Of a stretch of DNA of 6,033 nucleotides, positions 1 to 5,925 are shown in pieces (within the stretch, counting starts at the first letter, position 1; each line of letters opens with the position of its first letter). The notes beneath the pieces were generated by a model. It saw only the letters and a list, made by a program, of their open reading frames with translations. It searched no databases and was not told the DNA's origin. The stretch is from Actinomycetota bacterium (lineage in GTDB: Bacteria; Actinomycetota; Actinomycetes; S36-B12; UBA10799): contig JAUPKM010000391.1 of the NCBI GenBank assembly GCA_030837445.1, positions 1-6,033 on the forward strand, in the 5' to 3' direction. A program made the position numbers and the translations under genes.

Positions 1-54
1 AGCGCCACACCTACCGGGGGTAGTTGATCCGCAGCCGCCCAGGTAGGCCGGCGA
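1..54 (-). other. Non-coding sequence downstream of the export operon, with short inverted repeats
   Basis: These 54 bases follow the ABC2 stop. CTACC (11-15) and GGTAG (19-23) form a five-pair hairpin with a three-base loop. A wider inverted repeat, CCTACC (10-15) with GGTAGG (42-47), could form an alternative stem. Neither is followed by a T-run on the minus strand, so a rho-independent terminator is possible but unproven. No gene start is convincing before the window ends. Confidence 0.25.
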
Positions 55-2577
55 TCACGCCAGTTGGCGTGCAGCCATCCGCGCGAAGTATTCATCTGTG
101 GCGGTGAGCTCAGCAAACGTTCCCGATGAGGCAATCTCGCCGACGCGCAACAGCAAGATCCGATCGGCTTCGTGAATCGTCGAGAATCGGTGGGCAACCG
201 CGATCCGGGTGCAGCCCAGGGCGCCGAGTGCAGTCGCCACCCGCGACTGGGTCACGTTGTCGAGGGCGCTGGTGGCCTCGTCCAGGAATAGCACTCCAGG
301 CTTTCGCGCGATCGCTCTCGCCAGCAGGAGCCGCTGCTGTTCACCACCGGAGATGGTCGCCGGGTCAATCACTGTGTTCATGCCCATCGGCATTGCTCGA
401 ATATCGTCGGCCATGGCGGCCGCCTCGGCCGCGGCCCAGACCGCCGCGACCGGCGTCAGACTGCCGGCACGGATGTTGTCAAGAATGCTGCCGTGGTTGA
501 TCGCGCTGCCCTGCAGCACGGCCCCACACCGCTCCCGAAAGTCGACCAAGTCCACAGTGGCCAGATCCTGGCCATCCACCAGCACCTGTCCCTGTGTGGG
601 CGTCTCCATACCGAGGAGCAGCCTGAGCACTGTCGACTTGCCGCCTCCGGAATAGCCCACGAACGCGGTGAACGAACCAGCAGGGATGTGAAAGGAGACG
701 TCCCGCAGGACCCAGGGAGCGTCGTCGGTGTAACGAAACCACACGTGCCGGAATTCGAGGTCTCCCTGAAGCTCGCCAAGCAGCGGAACGGCGTCCTCGG
801 CCCGCTCGGGTGCAGCAGCGAGGATTGGTTCCAGCTGCCGCAATGTCGGCACGATCGTGGCCAGCGAGCGGGACACGACCGCCAGCGCGTTCAGGCTCAC
901 AAAGGCCCCGCCGAAGGCCGCACTGAAAGCCGCATAGTCCGCCGCAGATATTCGTCCAGAGTTCCAGTTGGCCGCGATGATGACCATGAAGAGAGCTGGT
1001 ACCAGGGCACCGGCCACCACTTGATAGGTCGTCGTTCGACCAGCGCTCAACGCAGCCCGTGATCGAGTAGCTGCCTGATCTCGGAACCGGTCAGCCGCCA
1101 TGGCAACGAATCTGCGTTCCGCTCCACTGAGACGAATCTTGCTCACGGCGGATAGCACTTGAACCAGCCACGCGTTGGCTTCGCGAGTCGAGTTGTTGAT
1201 CTCCTCGGCGAACCTGGCGCTCTGTCTTGCGCCGAATCCGACGACGACCCAGGACGCAAGGAGTACCGCGGTCGCCCCAATCGCCAGCGGAACACTCAGG
1301 GCGTACATGACGACCAGGTTGACGCTCGCAAACACCGCGGCCATCATCGCCGAGACCGCACTCGGAGACACCGCCGCCTGCAGTTGAGCCGTGGCCATCA
1401 CACGAGTGGTCAGGTCACCGACGGTGTGTTCCCGGAAGAAGGTCGCAGGAAGAGTAAGGAGGTGCTGCCAGACCGCGGATTGAACGCGGCGCATCGCCAG
1501 CTGGGAGATCCGCCACACGGTCAGGGTCTGAACAATTGTGAACGACGTGGCCGCGAAGGCGGCCGCCAGCAGCACCATCGCTGTGGTCCCCAGCAGAGCA
1601 TCTGCCTCGCCCAATTGCGCAGCTGTAAGGACGACGCCGGTCAGGTAGGGGGTCAACAGCCCCAGGACCGCGGTCGCACCCGCGCACGCGACCACCACCA
1701 GCCGCGCCGAACGTGAACCAGTGAACGCGAGCTGCGCCAACCGCCGGCCGTCGCTGACATCTCCCGGCAACGGGCTCGCAATCTCAACGGCGGTCGAACC
1801 CGGTTCACCGACACCGGCCAAGGGCTGCGGACTTAGGTCATTGGGCCCCTGCATGCTGAACCCGGAGCGGCGCGGACTCAAGACGACGTACTCGACCGTC
1901 TGACCTGTGGGTCGCCAAGCCAGCAGTGGCGTGCGAGTGCGCCGTTGCCAACCGGGTGTGAGCGTCACCGGGCGGTACGCGAGGCCGGCCTTGCGCAGGG
2001 TGTACCCGAGGGGGTCGTCAACACTGTCGGGCACAGGGCCAATCGGGCCGACTTCGAATCCCTGCAACCTGCCGAGGCGTTGAAGTGCCCGCCCCAGGGA
2101 GTCTTGCTGGTCCCTGGGACTGGGCTGTCCCGGGTTTCGCACCGCCGCGACGATTTGGTCCGCCTGAGCGTGGGCGGCGGCGCGGTCCCGCTGATCCGTG
2201 GATGCAGCGTGCGCCGACGCTGCGCGCCGCCAACTGTGGAAGGCCGACGTCAGGGCCTGGGCTGCGGCGGGAGCATCGACGGCCCGGTGCCCGGTTTCGG
2301 CTGACGCCCCGGTCTGGCTCACGGTCGCCACGACGTGCTCGAACCACTCCGCCTCTTGCGTGCTTCCGCGGGAAGCAACATGTCGCCACGGCACCGAGCC
2401 GACGGCCACCGGCGCCAATTCGAGTTGCAGTGGGGCAATATCAAGGCCTACGACTAGGCCGGCCGGCACGATTCCGAGCGACATCCGCCGACCCCGATCA
2501 TCGACGATGAACGCTGCCGCAGCCATTGCGGTGACTTCGACAACCTCGCCGACGCCGACCACGAGTCGCCTAGACAC
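55..2577 (-). CDS. NHLM-type peptide export ABC transporter permease/ATPase (ABC subunit 2)
   Basis: This is the second half-transporter of the system, expected to pair with the C39 protein in the cytoplasmic membrane. From GTG 2577 it has 840 residues. Residues 1-60 (GEVVEV, then VDDRGRR, then GLDIAPLQLELAPVAVGS) resemble the degenerate cyclic-nucleotide-binding-like beta domain of this subgroup. An Ala-rich helical stretch follows, then a region with PLGYTLRKAGLAYRPVTLTPGW and TPLLAWRP that recalls an inactive peptidase-like domain without a catalytic Cys. Membrane helices span about 290-585. The ATPase domain has Walker A GYSGGGKST (641-649), Q-loop Gln689, signature ISGGEQQR (742-749), Walker B LFLDE (D766, E767) and switch His796. 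The stretches DDIRAMPMGMNTVI and SALDNVTQ and the C-terminal RQLA are hallmarks of NHLM ABC2. Signature and Walker A differ slightly from consensus but keep the essential Gly, Lys and Ser/Thr. An in-frame ATG at 2700 would overlap the upstream gene by 131 bases and add non-family sequence, so it was rejected. The frame is intact. Confidence 0.9.
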   Translation of the reverse strand: MSRRLVVGVGEVVEVTAMAAAAFIVDDRGRRMSLGIVPAGLVVGLDIAPLQLELAPVAVGSVPWRHVASRGSTQEAEWFEHVVATVSQTGASAETGHRAVDAPAAAQALTSAFHSWRRAASAHAASTDQRDRAAAHAQADQIVAAVRNPGQPSPRDQQDSLGRALQRLGRLQGFEVGPIGPVPDSVDDPLGYTLRKAGLAYRPVTLTPGWQRRTRTPLLAWRPTGQTVEYVVLSPRRSGFSMQGPNDLSPQPLAGVGEPGSTAVEIASPLPGDVSDGRRLAQLAFTGSRSARLVVVACAGATAVLGLLTPYLTGVVLTAAQLGEADALLGTTAMVLLAAAFAATSFTIVQTLTVWRISQLAMRRVQSAVWQHLLTLPATFFREHTVGDLTTRVMATAQLQAAVSPSAVSAMMAAVFASVNLVVMYALSVPLAIGATAVLLASWVVVGFGARQSARFAEEINNSTREANAWLVQVLSAVSKIRLSGAERRFVAMAADRFRDQAATRSRAALSAGRTTTYQVVAGALVPALFMVIIAANWNSGRISAADYAAFSAAFGGAFVSLNALAVVSRSLATIVPTLRQLEPILAAAPERAEDAVPLLGELQGDLEFRHVWFRYTDDAPWVLRDVSFHIPAGSFTAFVGYSGGGKSTVLRLLLGMETPTQGQVLVDGQDLATVDLVDFRERCGAVLQGSAINHGSILDNIRAGSLTPVAAVWAAAEAAAMADDIRAMPMGMNTVIDPATISGGEQQRLLLARAIARKPGVLFLDEATSALDNVTQSRVATALGALGCTRIAVAHRFSTIHEADRILLLRVGEIASSGTFAELTATDEYFARMAARQLA
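2570..2577 (-). promoter_or_regulatory. GTGTCTAG overlap coupling the two ABC genes
   Basis: The probable GTG start of ABC subunit 2 (2577-2575) lies inside the last codons of the C39 transporter, whose TAG ends at 2570. The eight-base overlap implies coupled translation. A second candidate GTG at 2562-2560 sits 6 bases after an AGG and would shorten the protein by five residues. The sequence alone does not settle which is used. Confidence 0.5.
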
Positions 2578-4771
2578 CAACGGAATCAGCTCCGGCGTTG
2601 AGCTGCGCGTACATGCCCTGGGCGGCCAACAGGGCGACGTGTGAACCGCGTTCCAGGACGCGACCACCGCGACCCAGCACGAGAATCTCGTCTGCGTCAC
2701 GGATCGTGCTCAACCGATGCGCGACGATGAGGCAGGTGATTCCCCTGATTCGCAGCGCCCGATCGATCGCCAGCTCAGTCTCGGCGTCTAGCGCGCTGGT
2801 TGCCTCGTCCAGGATGAGGATGGCTGGATCGCGGACCAGTGCCCTGGCAATCTCGAGGCGTTGCCGTTGACCGCCGCTGAAGTTGCGTCCGCCCTCGAGG
2901 ACCACCGCATCGAGGCCACCGGGTCGAGCGAGGACGTCGTCCACAATCGCGGCGTCGGACAGTGCCCGCAGGATCGCCGAATCCGAGACGGTGGCGTCCC
3001 ATAGTGAGATGTTCTCGCGCACCGTCCCAGCCATCAACAGGATGGTCTGGTCCACGCGACTGACCGCCTGCGTAAGCTGCCCCACCGGCAGGCTCCCGAT
3101 CGGTTGGCCGTCGACCGCCACGACACCGGACCACGGCTGCATCAGCCCCGCCGCGAGGGCGCCGAGAGTGCTCTTGCCGCAACCCGACGGTCCGACGAGC
3201 GCGACCCGAGCGCCAGGCGGGATATCCATGCTGAGGGACTCGACGACCGGCCCCTGTCGAGGGCTATAGCCGAAGGTGACCGCTGACAATGTCAGCCGCC
3301 CAGCGAGGTGCTCCTTGTCTCCGGCGTCCGATTTCGGAGCGGCAAACCGAACGTCGACGTGTTCGTCAAGTACGTCGTCGATGCGGGCCAACTGCGCTGT
3401 CATCGTCTGAAGTTGCGCGGCCAGCAACACCAGGGTGAGCAAGGGTCCGCTGACACCACCGGCCAGCAGTTGGAACGCCACGACGCCGCCGACGGTCAGC
3501 GTGCCGTGCACCACGCCGAACGCGCCAACCAGCAGAATTGCCATGGCCGTCAGCGCGTTGATCAGGGCAGGAACGGCGGAGAGCAGGATTCCCGGCGTTG
3601 CACCATCCGCGGCCGCGCTCACCGACCGGGCATGTAGGCCGGCCCATCGTCGGTAGGCGTCCGCCTCCAAACCGGAGGCTTTGATCGTCTCGATTTGCTG
3701 CAACGAGGACACGGTGGCGGTCTGCACGGCTGCTTGTTCGCGCAGCAGTAACGCTTGGCTGTTGACCTGGCGTCGACCGGCGATGCGCAGCGCCACCACG
3801 TTGAGAAGCGCCAGTGCCAACACGATCATCCCGAGCGACCACGAATACAGCATCATGACGGCTGCATAGGCGGCCAGCGTGAAGACCGAAAGGACCGCTG
3901 TCGCAGCCTGCCCTGCAATGACCGCGCTGACTGCACCGGTCTGGCCAACCCGGCCTGCCAAGTCGCCGGTGGATCGCTGATCGAAGAAGCGAAGTGGCAG
4001 GAGCAGGAGTCGACCCAACAAGGTCGTCGCACCAACGAGGGACAACTTCAACTGGAGCCTGGCTTGGGCCATGTTCTGCAGCGGCATCAGGACGCCCCGA
4101 ACAGCGGCCGCGGCGACTATGACCGTGACCAGCGCCAGTATCAGGTCTGATCGACCGCCCGACAACACCAGGTTGACGAAGACGGAGGAGACGACAGGTA
4201 CTGCCAACGCCGGCACCACGGCCACCAGCCCGCAGAGGGCCGCCAGCGCAACTCCATCCGTCGAGCCACGCAGGCGTGCGACAACACGCGGCAGAATGCG
4301 GTACGGCCCCCCTGAACGCTCGAACTCATCCGACGGTTCAAGCGAGATCGCCAGGCCCGAATACGAGCGCCGGAATGCCTCAGACCCCATCACAACCCGG
4401 CCCACTCCCGGGTCGTTGATTTGGTAGCGCCCGCGACGGATTGATTCCAGCACGACGAAGTGGTTCCGGTTCCACCAGAGGATGACGGGCCGTCGCCCCA
4501 CAAGTGCGTCGATGCCTCCCTTGGATCCGCTGGCCTTGAGACCGTAGGAGCGAGCGGCCTTCACCAGATCAAGTGCCGAAGCGCCGTCCCGAGTCACTCC
4601 GCACCGGTCGCGCACTTCCCTCAGTGGCTCCCACTTCTGGTAGTGGGCCAGCACCATCGTCAGGCATGCGGCTCCGCATTCGACCGCTTCCATCTGCAGC
4701 ACTGTCGGGACGCGCACCGAATTTGCGGACCGTCCCGTCTTCCAGGACTTCACGGGCGTGGCTGCTGGCAT
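2570..4771 (-). CDS. NHLM-type peptide export ABC transporter with C39 leader peptidase (ABC subunit 1)
   Basis: This bifunctional inner-membrane protein removes the double-glycine leader and exports the core using ATP. With the start at 4771 it has 733 residues. The N-terminal C39 peptidase (about 20-150) shows QMEAVECGAACLTM with oxyanion Gln26 and catalytic Cys32, then NHFVVLE with His104 and INDPGVG with Asp120, so the triad is complete. A six-helix membrane domain spans about 174-450. The nucleotide-binding domain has Walker A GPSGCGKST (527-535), signature FSGGQRQR (631-638), Walker B ILILDE ending D655-E656, a D-loop (SALD) and switch His685. All ATPase residues are present. The run RVPTVLQMEAVECGAA, followed by DRCGVTRDGASA, is characteristic of the NHLM ABC1 subgroup. 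An in-frame ATG at 4876 would add 35 residues overlapping the fusion protein; that stretch looks like a shadow of the other gene, while the ATG in TGATG gives a normal-length protein. It lies between its two partner subunits. Confidence 0.93.
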   Translation of the reverse strand: MPAATPVKSWKTGRSANSVRVPTVLQMEAVECGAACLTMVLAHYQKWEPLREVRDRCGVTRDGASALDLVKAARSYGLKASGSKGGIDALVGRRPVILWWNRNHFVVLESIRRGRYQINDPGVGRVVMGSEAFRRSYSGLAISLEPSDEFERSGGPYRILPRVVARLRGSTDGVALAALCGLVAVVPALAVPVVSSVFVNLVLSGGRSDLILALVTVIVAAAAVRGVLMPLQNMAQARLQLKLSLVGATTLLGRLLLLPLRFFDQRSTGDLAGRVGQTGAVSAVIAGQAATAVLSVFTLAAYAAVMMLYSWSLGMIVLALALLNVVALRIAGRRQVNSQALLLREQAAVQTATVSSLQQIETIKASGLEADAYRRWAGLHARSVSAAADGATPGILLSAVPALINALTAMAILLVGAFGVVHGTLTVGGVVAFQLLAGGVSGPLLTLVLLAAQLQTMTAQLARIDDVLDEHVDVRFAAPKSDAGDKEHLAGRLTLSAVTFGYSPRQGPVVESLSMDIPPGARVALVGPSGCGKSTLGALAAGLMQPWSGVVAVDGQPIGSLPVGQLTQAVSRVDQTILLMAGTVRENISLWDATVSDSAILRALSDAAIVDDVLARPGGLDAVVLEGGRNFSGGQRQRLEIARALVRDPAILILDEATSALDAETELAIDRALRIRGITCLIVAHRLSTIRDADEILVLGRGGRVLERGSHVALLAAQGMYAQLNAGADSVGV

Positions 4772-4773
4772 CA
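4769..4773 (-). promoter_or_regulatory. TGATG stop/start overlap coupling fusion protein to C39 transporter
   Basis: The TGA ending the fusion protein (4773-4771) shares its A with the ATG of the transporter (4771-4769). No strong Shine-Dalgarno precedes this ATG, so translation probably depends on ribosomes finishing the upstream gene. This junction is the main reason for choosing this start over the in-frame ATG at 4876. Confidence 0.75.
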
Positions 4774-5574
4774 GCTGCCAAGTATCAGATCGAGTGGGCG
4801 CAGTTGCCCGGCGGGAATCACAACCGTCACTGGCGATCCCGGTGGCGGCGGTCGAGTCGGCGCAGGGGTCAGCCATTGCAGTTGCGGACCCAGGTCAACG
4901 ACGACCTGGTAGAGGGATCCAGTCGTGCGGCTGAAAAGTTCGGCCGCATCGCTGTTGTTACCCAAGACAGCGGCTGCCGACTCCTCAGAGGCCGGATAGT
5001 CCGAAACTGTCGCAACGGTCCCGGACAGCAAGCCGTCGTGGCGGCCGTCCGGGGATGACACCGCCACGGACACGGTGGCGCCGGGTGCAAGGTAAGGAAG
5101 GGACACGCTGTCAGCGAATCCTGCCGCGCGCAAGGGCGACAGGCTCTGGTCTGCGACTGCCACCATGAGCGTTTCGCCGCCGGAGACCCCCTGGCCGGCC
5201 AGCACCGTCACATCCTGGACGAGTCCGTCAAACGGCATGATCACTTTCGTCGGGACGGTGGCGTCGGCAGCCAGCACGGTTGCGACCTCGGCGCCTCGCT
5301 TCAGCCGCGTCCCGGATTGGGCGACGGCGAGGACGGACCCGGTGGCCGGGGTCGCGATGATCCGGACCGAACCGGGGCTCTGCAGGGTTGCGGCGAGCTC
5401 GATATTTCGCGGGATCGTGGCCGTCCCGGCCCACACCATGGCGGCGGCTACCAGCACCGCTGCGGTCGCAAGTGCGATCCACGAGCGACTTCTGGTGGTT
5501 CGCACGACCTCGTCGAGCGCTTCGAAACTCTCGTACTGTTCGGCGCTCTGCTCAGCGACCGGGGGCGGTGTCAC
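4771..5574 (-). CDS. HlyD-like membrane fusion protein of an NHLM-type peptide exporter
   Basis: This is the periplasmic-adaptor-type subunit of the export complex, expected to be anchored in the cytoplasmic membrane and to work with the two ABC proteins. The 267-residue protein has a cytosolic N-terminus (1-31, with a conserved-looking ALDEVVRTTRSRSW segment) and one membrane helix at about 32-50. Two half-lipoyl (barrel-sandwich) motifs follow at about 71-101 and 110-141, joined directly by about 8 residues. A beta-barrel domain follows, then a Pro-rich stretch (237-245) and a C-terminal segment ending RPLDLILGS. The alpha-helical hairpin that reaches TolC in Gram-negative HlyD proteins is missing, as expected for a cell without that partner. 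The start is GTG at 5574: the frame is closed by TAA at 5622-5620 and no other ATG or GTG lies between. The Shine-Dalgarno is poor (AGGA about 14 bases away). The stop overlaps the next start by one base. Family assignment is by motif and context. Confidence 0.87.
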   Translation of the reverse strand: MTPPPVAEQSAEQYESFEALDEVVRTTRSRSWIALATAAVLVAAAMVWAGTATIPRNIELAATLQSPGSVRIIATPATGSVLAVAQSGTRLKRGAEVATVLAADATVPTKVIMPFDGLVQDVTVLAGQGVSGGETLMVAVADQSLSPLRAAGFADSVSLPYLAPGATVSVAVSSPDGRHDGLLSGTVATVSDYPASEESAAAVLGNNSDAAELFSRTTGSLYQVVVDLGPQLQWLTPAPTRPPPPGSPVTVVIPAGQLRPLDLILGS

Positions 5575-5614
5575 TTCGACAACGTGCCCATTCCTCAGTT
5601 CCGAGTCAAGTTGG

Positions 5615-5641
5615 ATGCCTTAGCCGATCTCGGCCTGGCAT
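5615..5641 (-). promoter_or_regulatory. Stem-loop between precursor and exporter genes
   Basis: On the minus-strand transcript an outer stem ATGCC (5641-5637) pairs with GGCAT (5619-5615). Inside it GCCGA (5634-5630) faces TCGGC (5627-5623), giving four or five pairs around a two- to four-base loop. A G.U wobble (5635/5622) extends the inner stem in the transcribed RNA only. The structure starts 8 bases after the precursor stop and lies before the fusion protein start. No U-run follows, so it is not a canonical terminator. A likely role is partial attenuation, or protection of the precursor mRNA from 3' decay, both ways to raise precursor over exporter levels. The pairing is seen in the sequence; the role is inferred. 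Confidence 0.45.
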
Positions 5642-5649
5642 GAAACTGG

Positions 5650-5805
5650 CTAACCCAACAAGTCGCTGGCCGACGGTGATGCTCCCGAATCGCCTGGCTG
5701 CAGTTGGAGGTCATTGATGATCGAGCCGCCAGTGGCGGAGTCGAGTTCGGCGTCGGACACCTCTTCGTCCGGATCAGGATTGTATTCGTCTCGGTCGCTG
5801 TTCAT
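5650..5805 (-). CDS. Double-glycine leader peptide precursor (51 aa), predicted substrate of the exporter
   Basis: This short ORF encodes a 51-residue peptide, begins with ATG behind an excellent ribosome binding site and ends in TAG. Residues 1-27 form a very acidic leader (10 Asp/Glu) ending VSDAELDSATGG. Numbered back from the cut, this gives V-12, S-11, E-8, L-7, A-4, G-2, G-1, which matches the known LSxxELxxIxGG consensus of C39-processed leaders at nearly every position. Residues 28-51 are the predicted core, beginning SIINDLQLQP and ending SDLLG. The core is Ser- and Asp-containing, without Cys, Thr, Lys, Arg or aromatic residues, with a low-complexity Gly/Ser/Ala C-terminal half. The gene lies immediately upstream of the fusion protein and the C39 transporter on the same strand, which makes it the likely cargo. 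It resembles neither long nitrile-hydratase-like nor Nif11-like leaders. The product could be a bacteriocin, a signalling peptide, or a substrate for an enzyme outside the window. Gene and leader are well supported; activity is unknown. Confidence 0.88.
   Translation of the reverse strand: MNSDRDEYNPDPDEEVSDAELDSATGGSIINDLQLQPGDSGASPSASDLLG
5653..5724 (-). other. Predicted mature core peptide (24 aa) after Gly-Gly cleavage
   Basis: Cutting after Gly27, the invariant position for C39 bacteriocin peptidases, releases residues 28-51. The core contains Ser28, Ile29-Ile30, Asp32, Pro37, Asp39, Ser40, Ser43, Pro44, Ser45, Ser47, Asp48 and a C-terminal Leu-Leu-Gly. Its predicted charge from side chains is -3. 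With no Cys it cannot form disulfides, thioether rings or sactionine bridges. Ser and Asp side chains would in principle allow ester-type crosslinks, but no enzyme for that is visible here. The cleavage site is inferred from the motif. Confidence 0.75.
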
Positions 5806-5925
5806 CTGAGCTCCTCCGTCGGTCGCAGTCTGGCCGGGTTCGCCGTCGATTCATGTGTGGGGGCGACGGTATCGCATGTTCGGCAGGCATGGAGTCCGCT
5901 CGACGCGTCAGCTTCCCCCCGCAGG
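5806..5925 (-). promoter_or_regulatory. Intergenic region upstream of the precursor, probable promoter/leader
   Basis: This 120-base stretch separates the partial gene from the small precursor gene and is the natural place for the cluster promoter. A TACCGT at 5871-5866 (minus strand) fits the loose actinobacterial -10 pattern TANNNT, but no good -35 hexamer sits 16-19 bases upstream, so the promoter call is weak. An inverted repeat, CCGTCG at 5843-5848 and CGACGG at 5864-5869 with a 15-base loop, surrounds part of the candidate -10. It could be an operator or a 5' UTR stem. The open frames through here have poor coding character and I do not call a gene. Confidence 0.3.
5811..5817 (-). promoter_or_regulatory. 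Strong ribosome binding site of the precursor gene
   Basis: The minus strand reads GGAGGAG, then CTCAG, then ATG. This is an almost complete anti-16S match with a 5-base spacer, by far the best Shine-Dalgarno sequence in the window. It fixes the start of the 51-codon gene at 5805. The same frame has a TGA upstream and no other ATG or GTG between that stop and this start. A strong site on the precursor and weak sites on the exporter genes fit a need for more peptide than transporter. Confidence 0.88.

Noticed and set aside
58..69. CGCCA/TGGCG palindrome at the end of the ABC2 gene as a terminator
   Set aside because: It lies within the last codons, has a two-base loop and no following T-run, so it is more likely incidental.
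493..1062. Plus-strand ORF of 189 aa, and similar plus-strand ORFs at 1159-1716, 1945-2304 and 4573-5058
   Set aside because: All lie opposite strongly recognisable transporter or fusion protein sequence, have Arg/Gln/Pro-rich compositions typical of antisense frames in GC-rich DNA, and show no domain motifs.
2578..2700. N-terminal extension of ABC subunit 2 from the in-frame ATG at 2700
   Set aside because: It overlaps the conserved C-terminal ATPase region of the C39 transporter by 131 bases, and its sequence does not resemble the family N-terminus.
5571..5591. Six-codon ORF (ATG at 5591) ending in TGA that overlaps the fusion protein GTG
   Set aside because: The only purine-rich sequence is two bases from its ATG, too close for a normal ribosome site, and a six-codon frame is expected by chance.
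5653..5724. Core peptide as a lanthipeptide or sactipeptide
   Set aside because: There is no Cys anywhere in the precursor, so thioether rings cannot form, and no LanM or radical SAM enzyme is visible.
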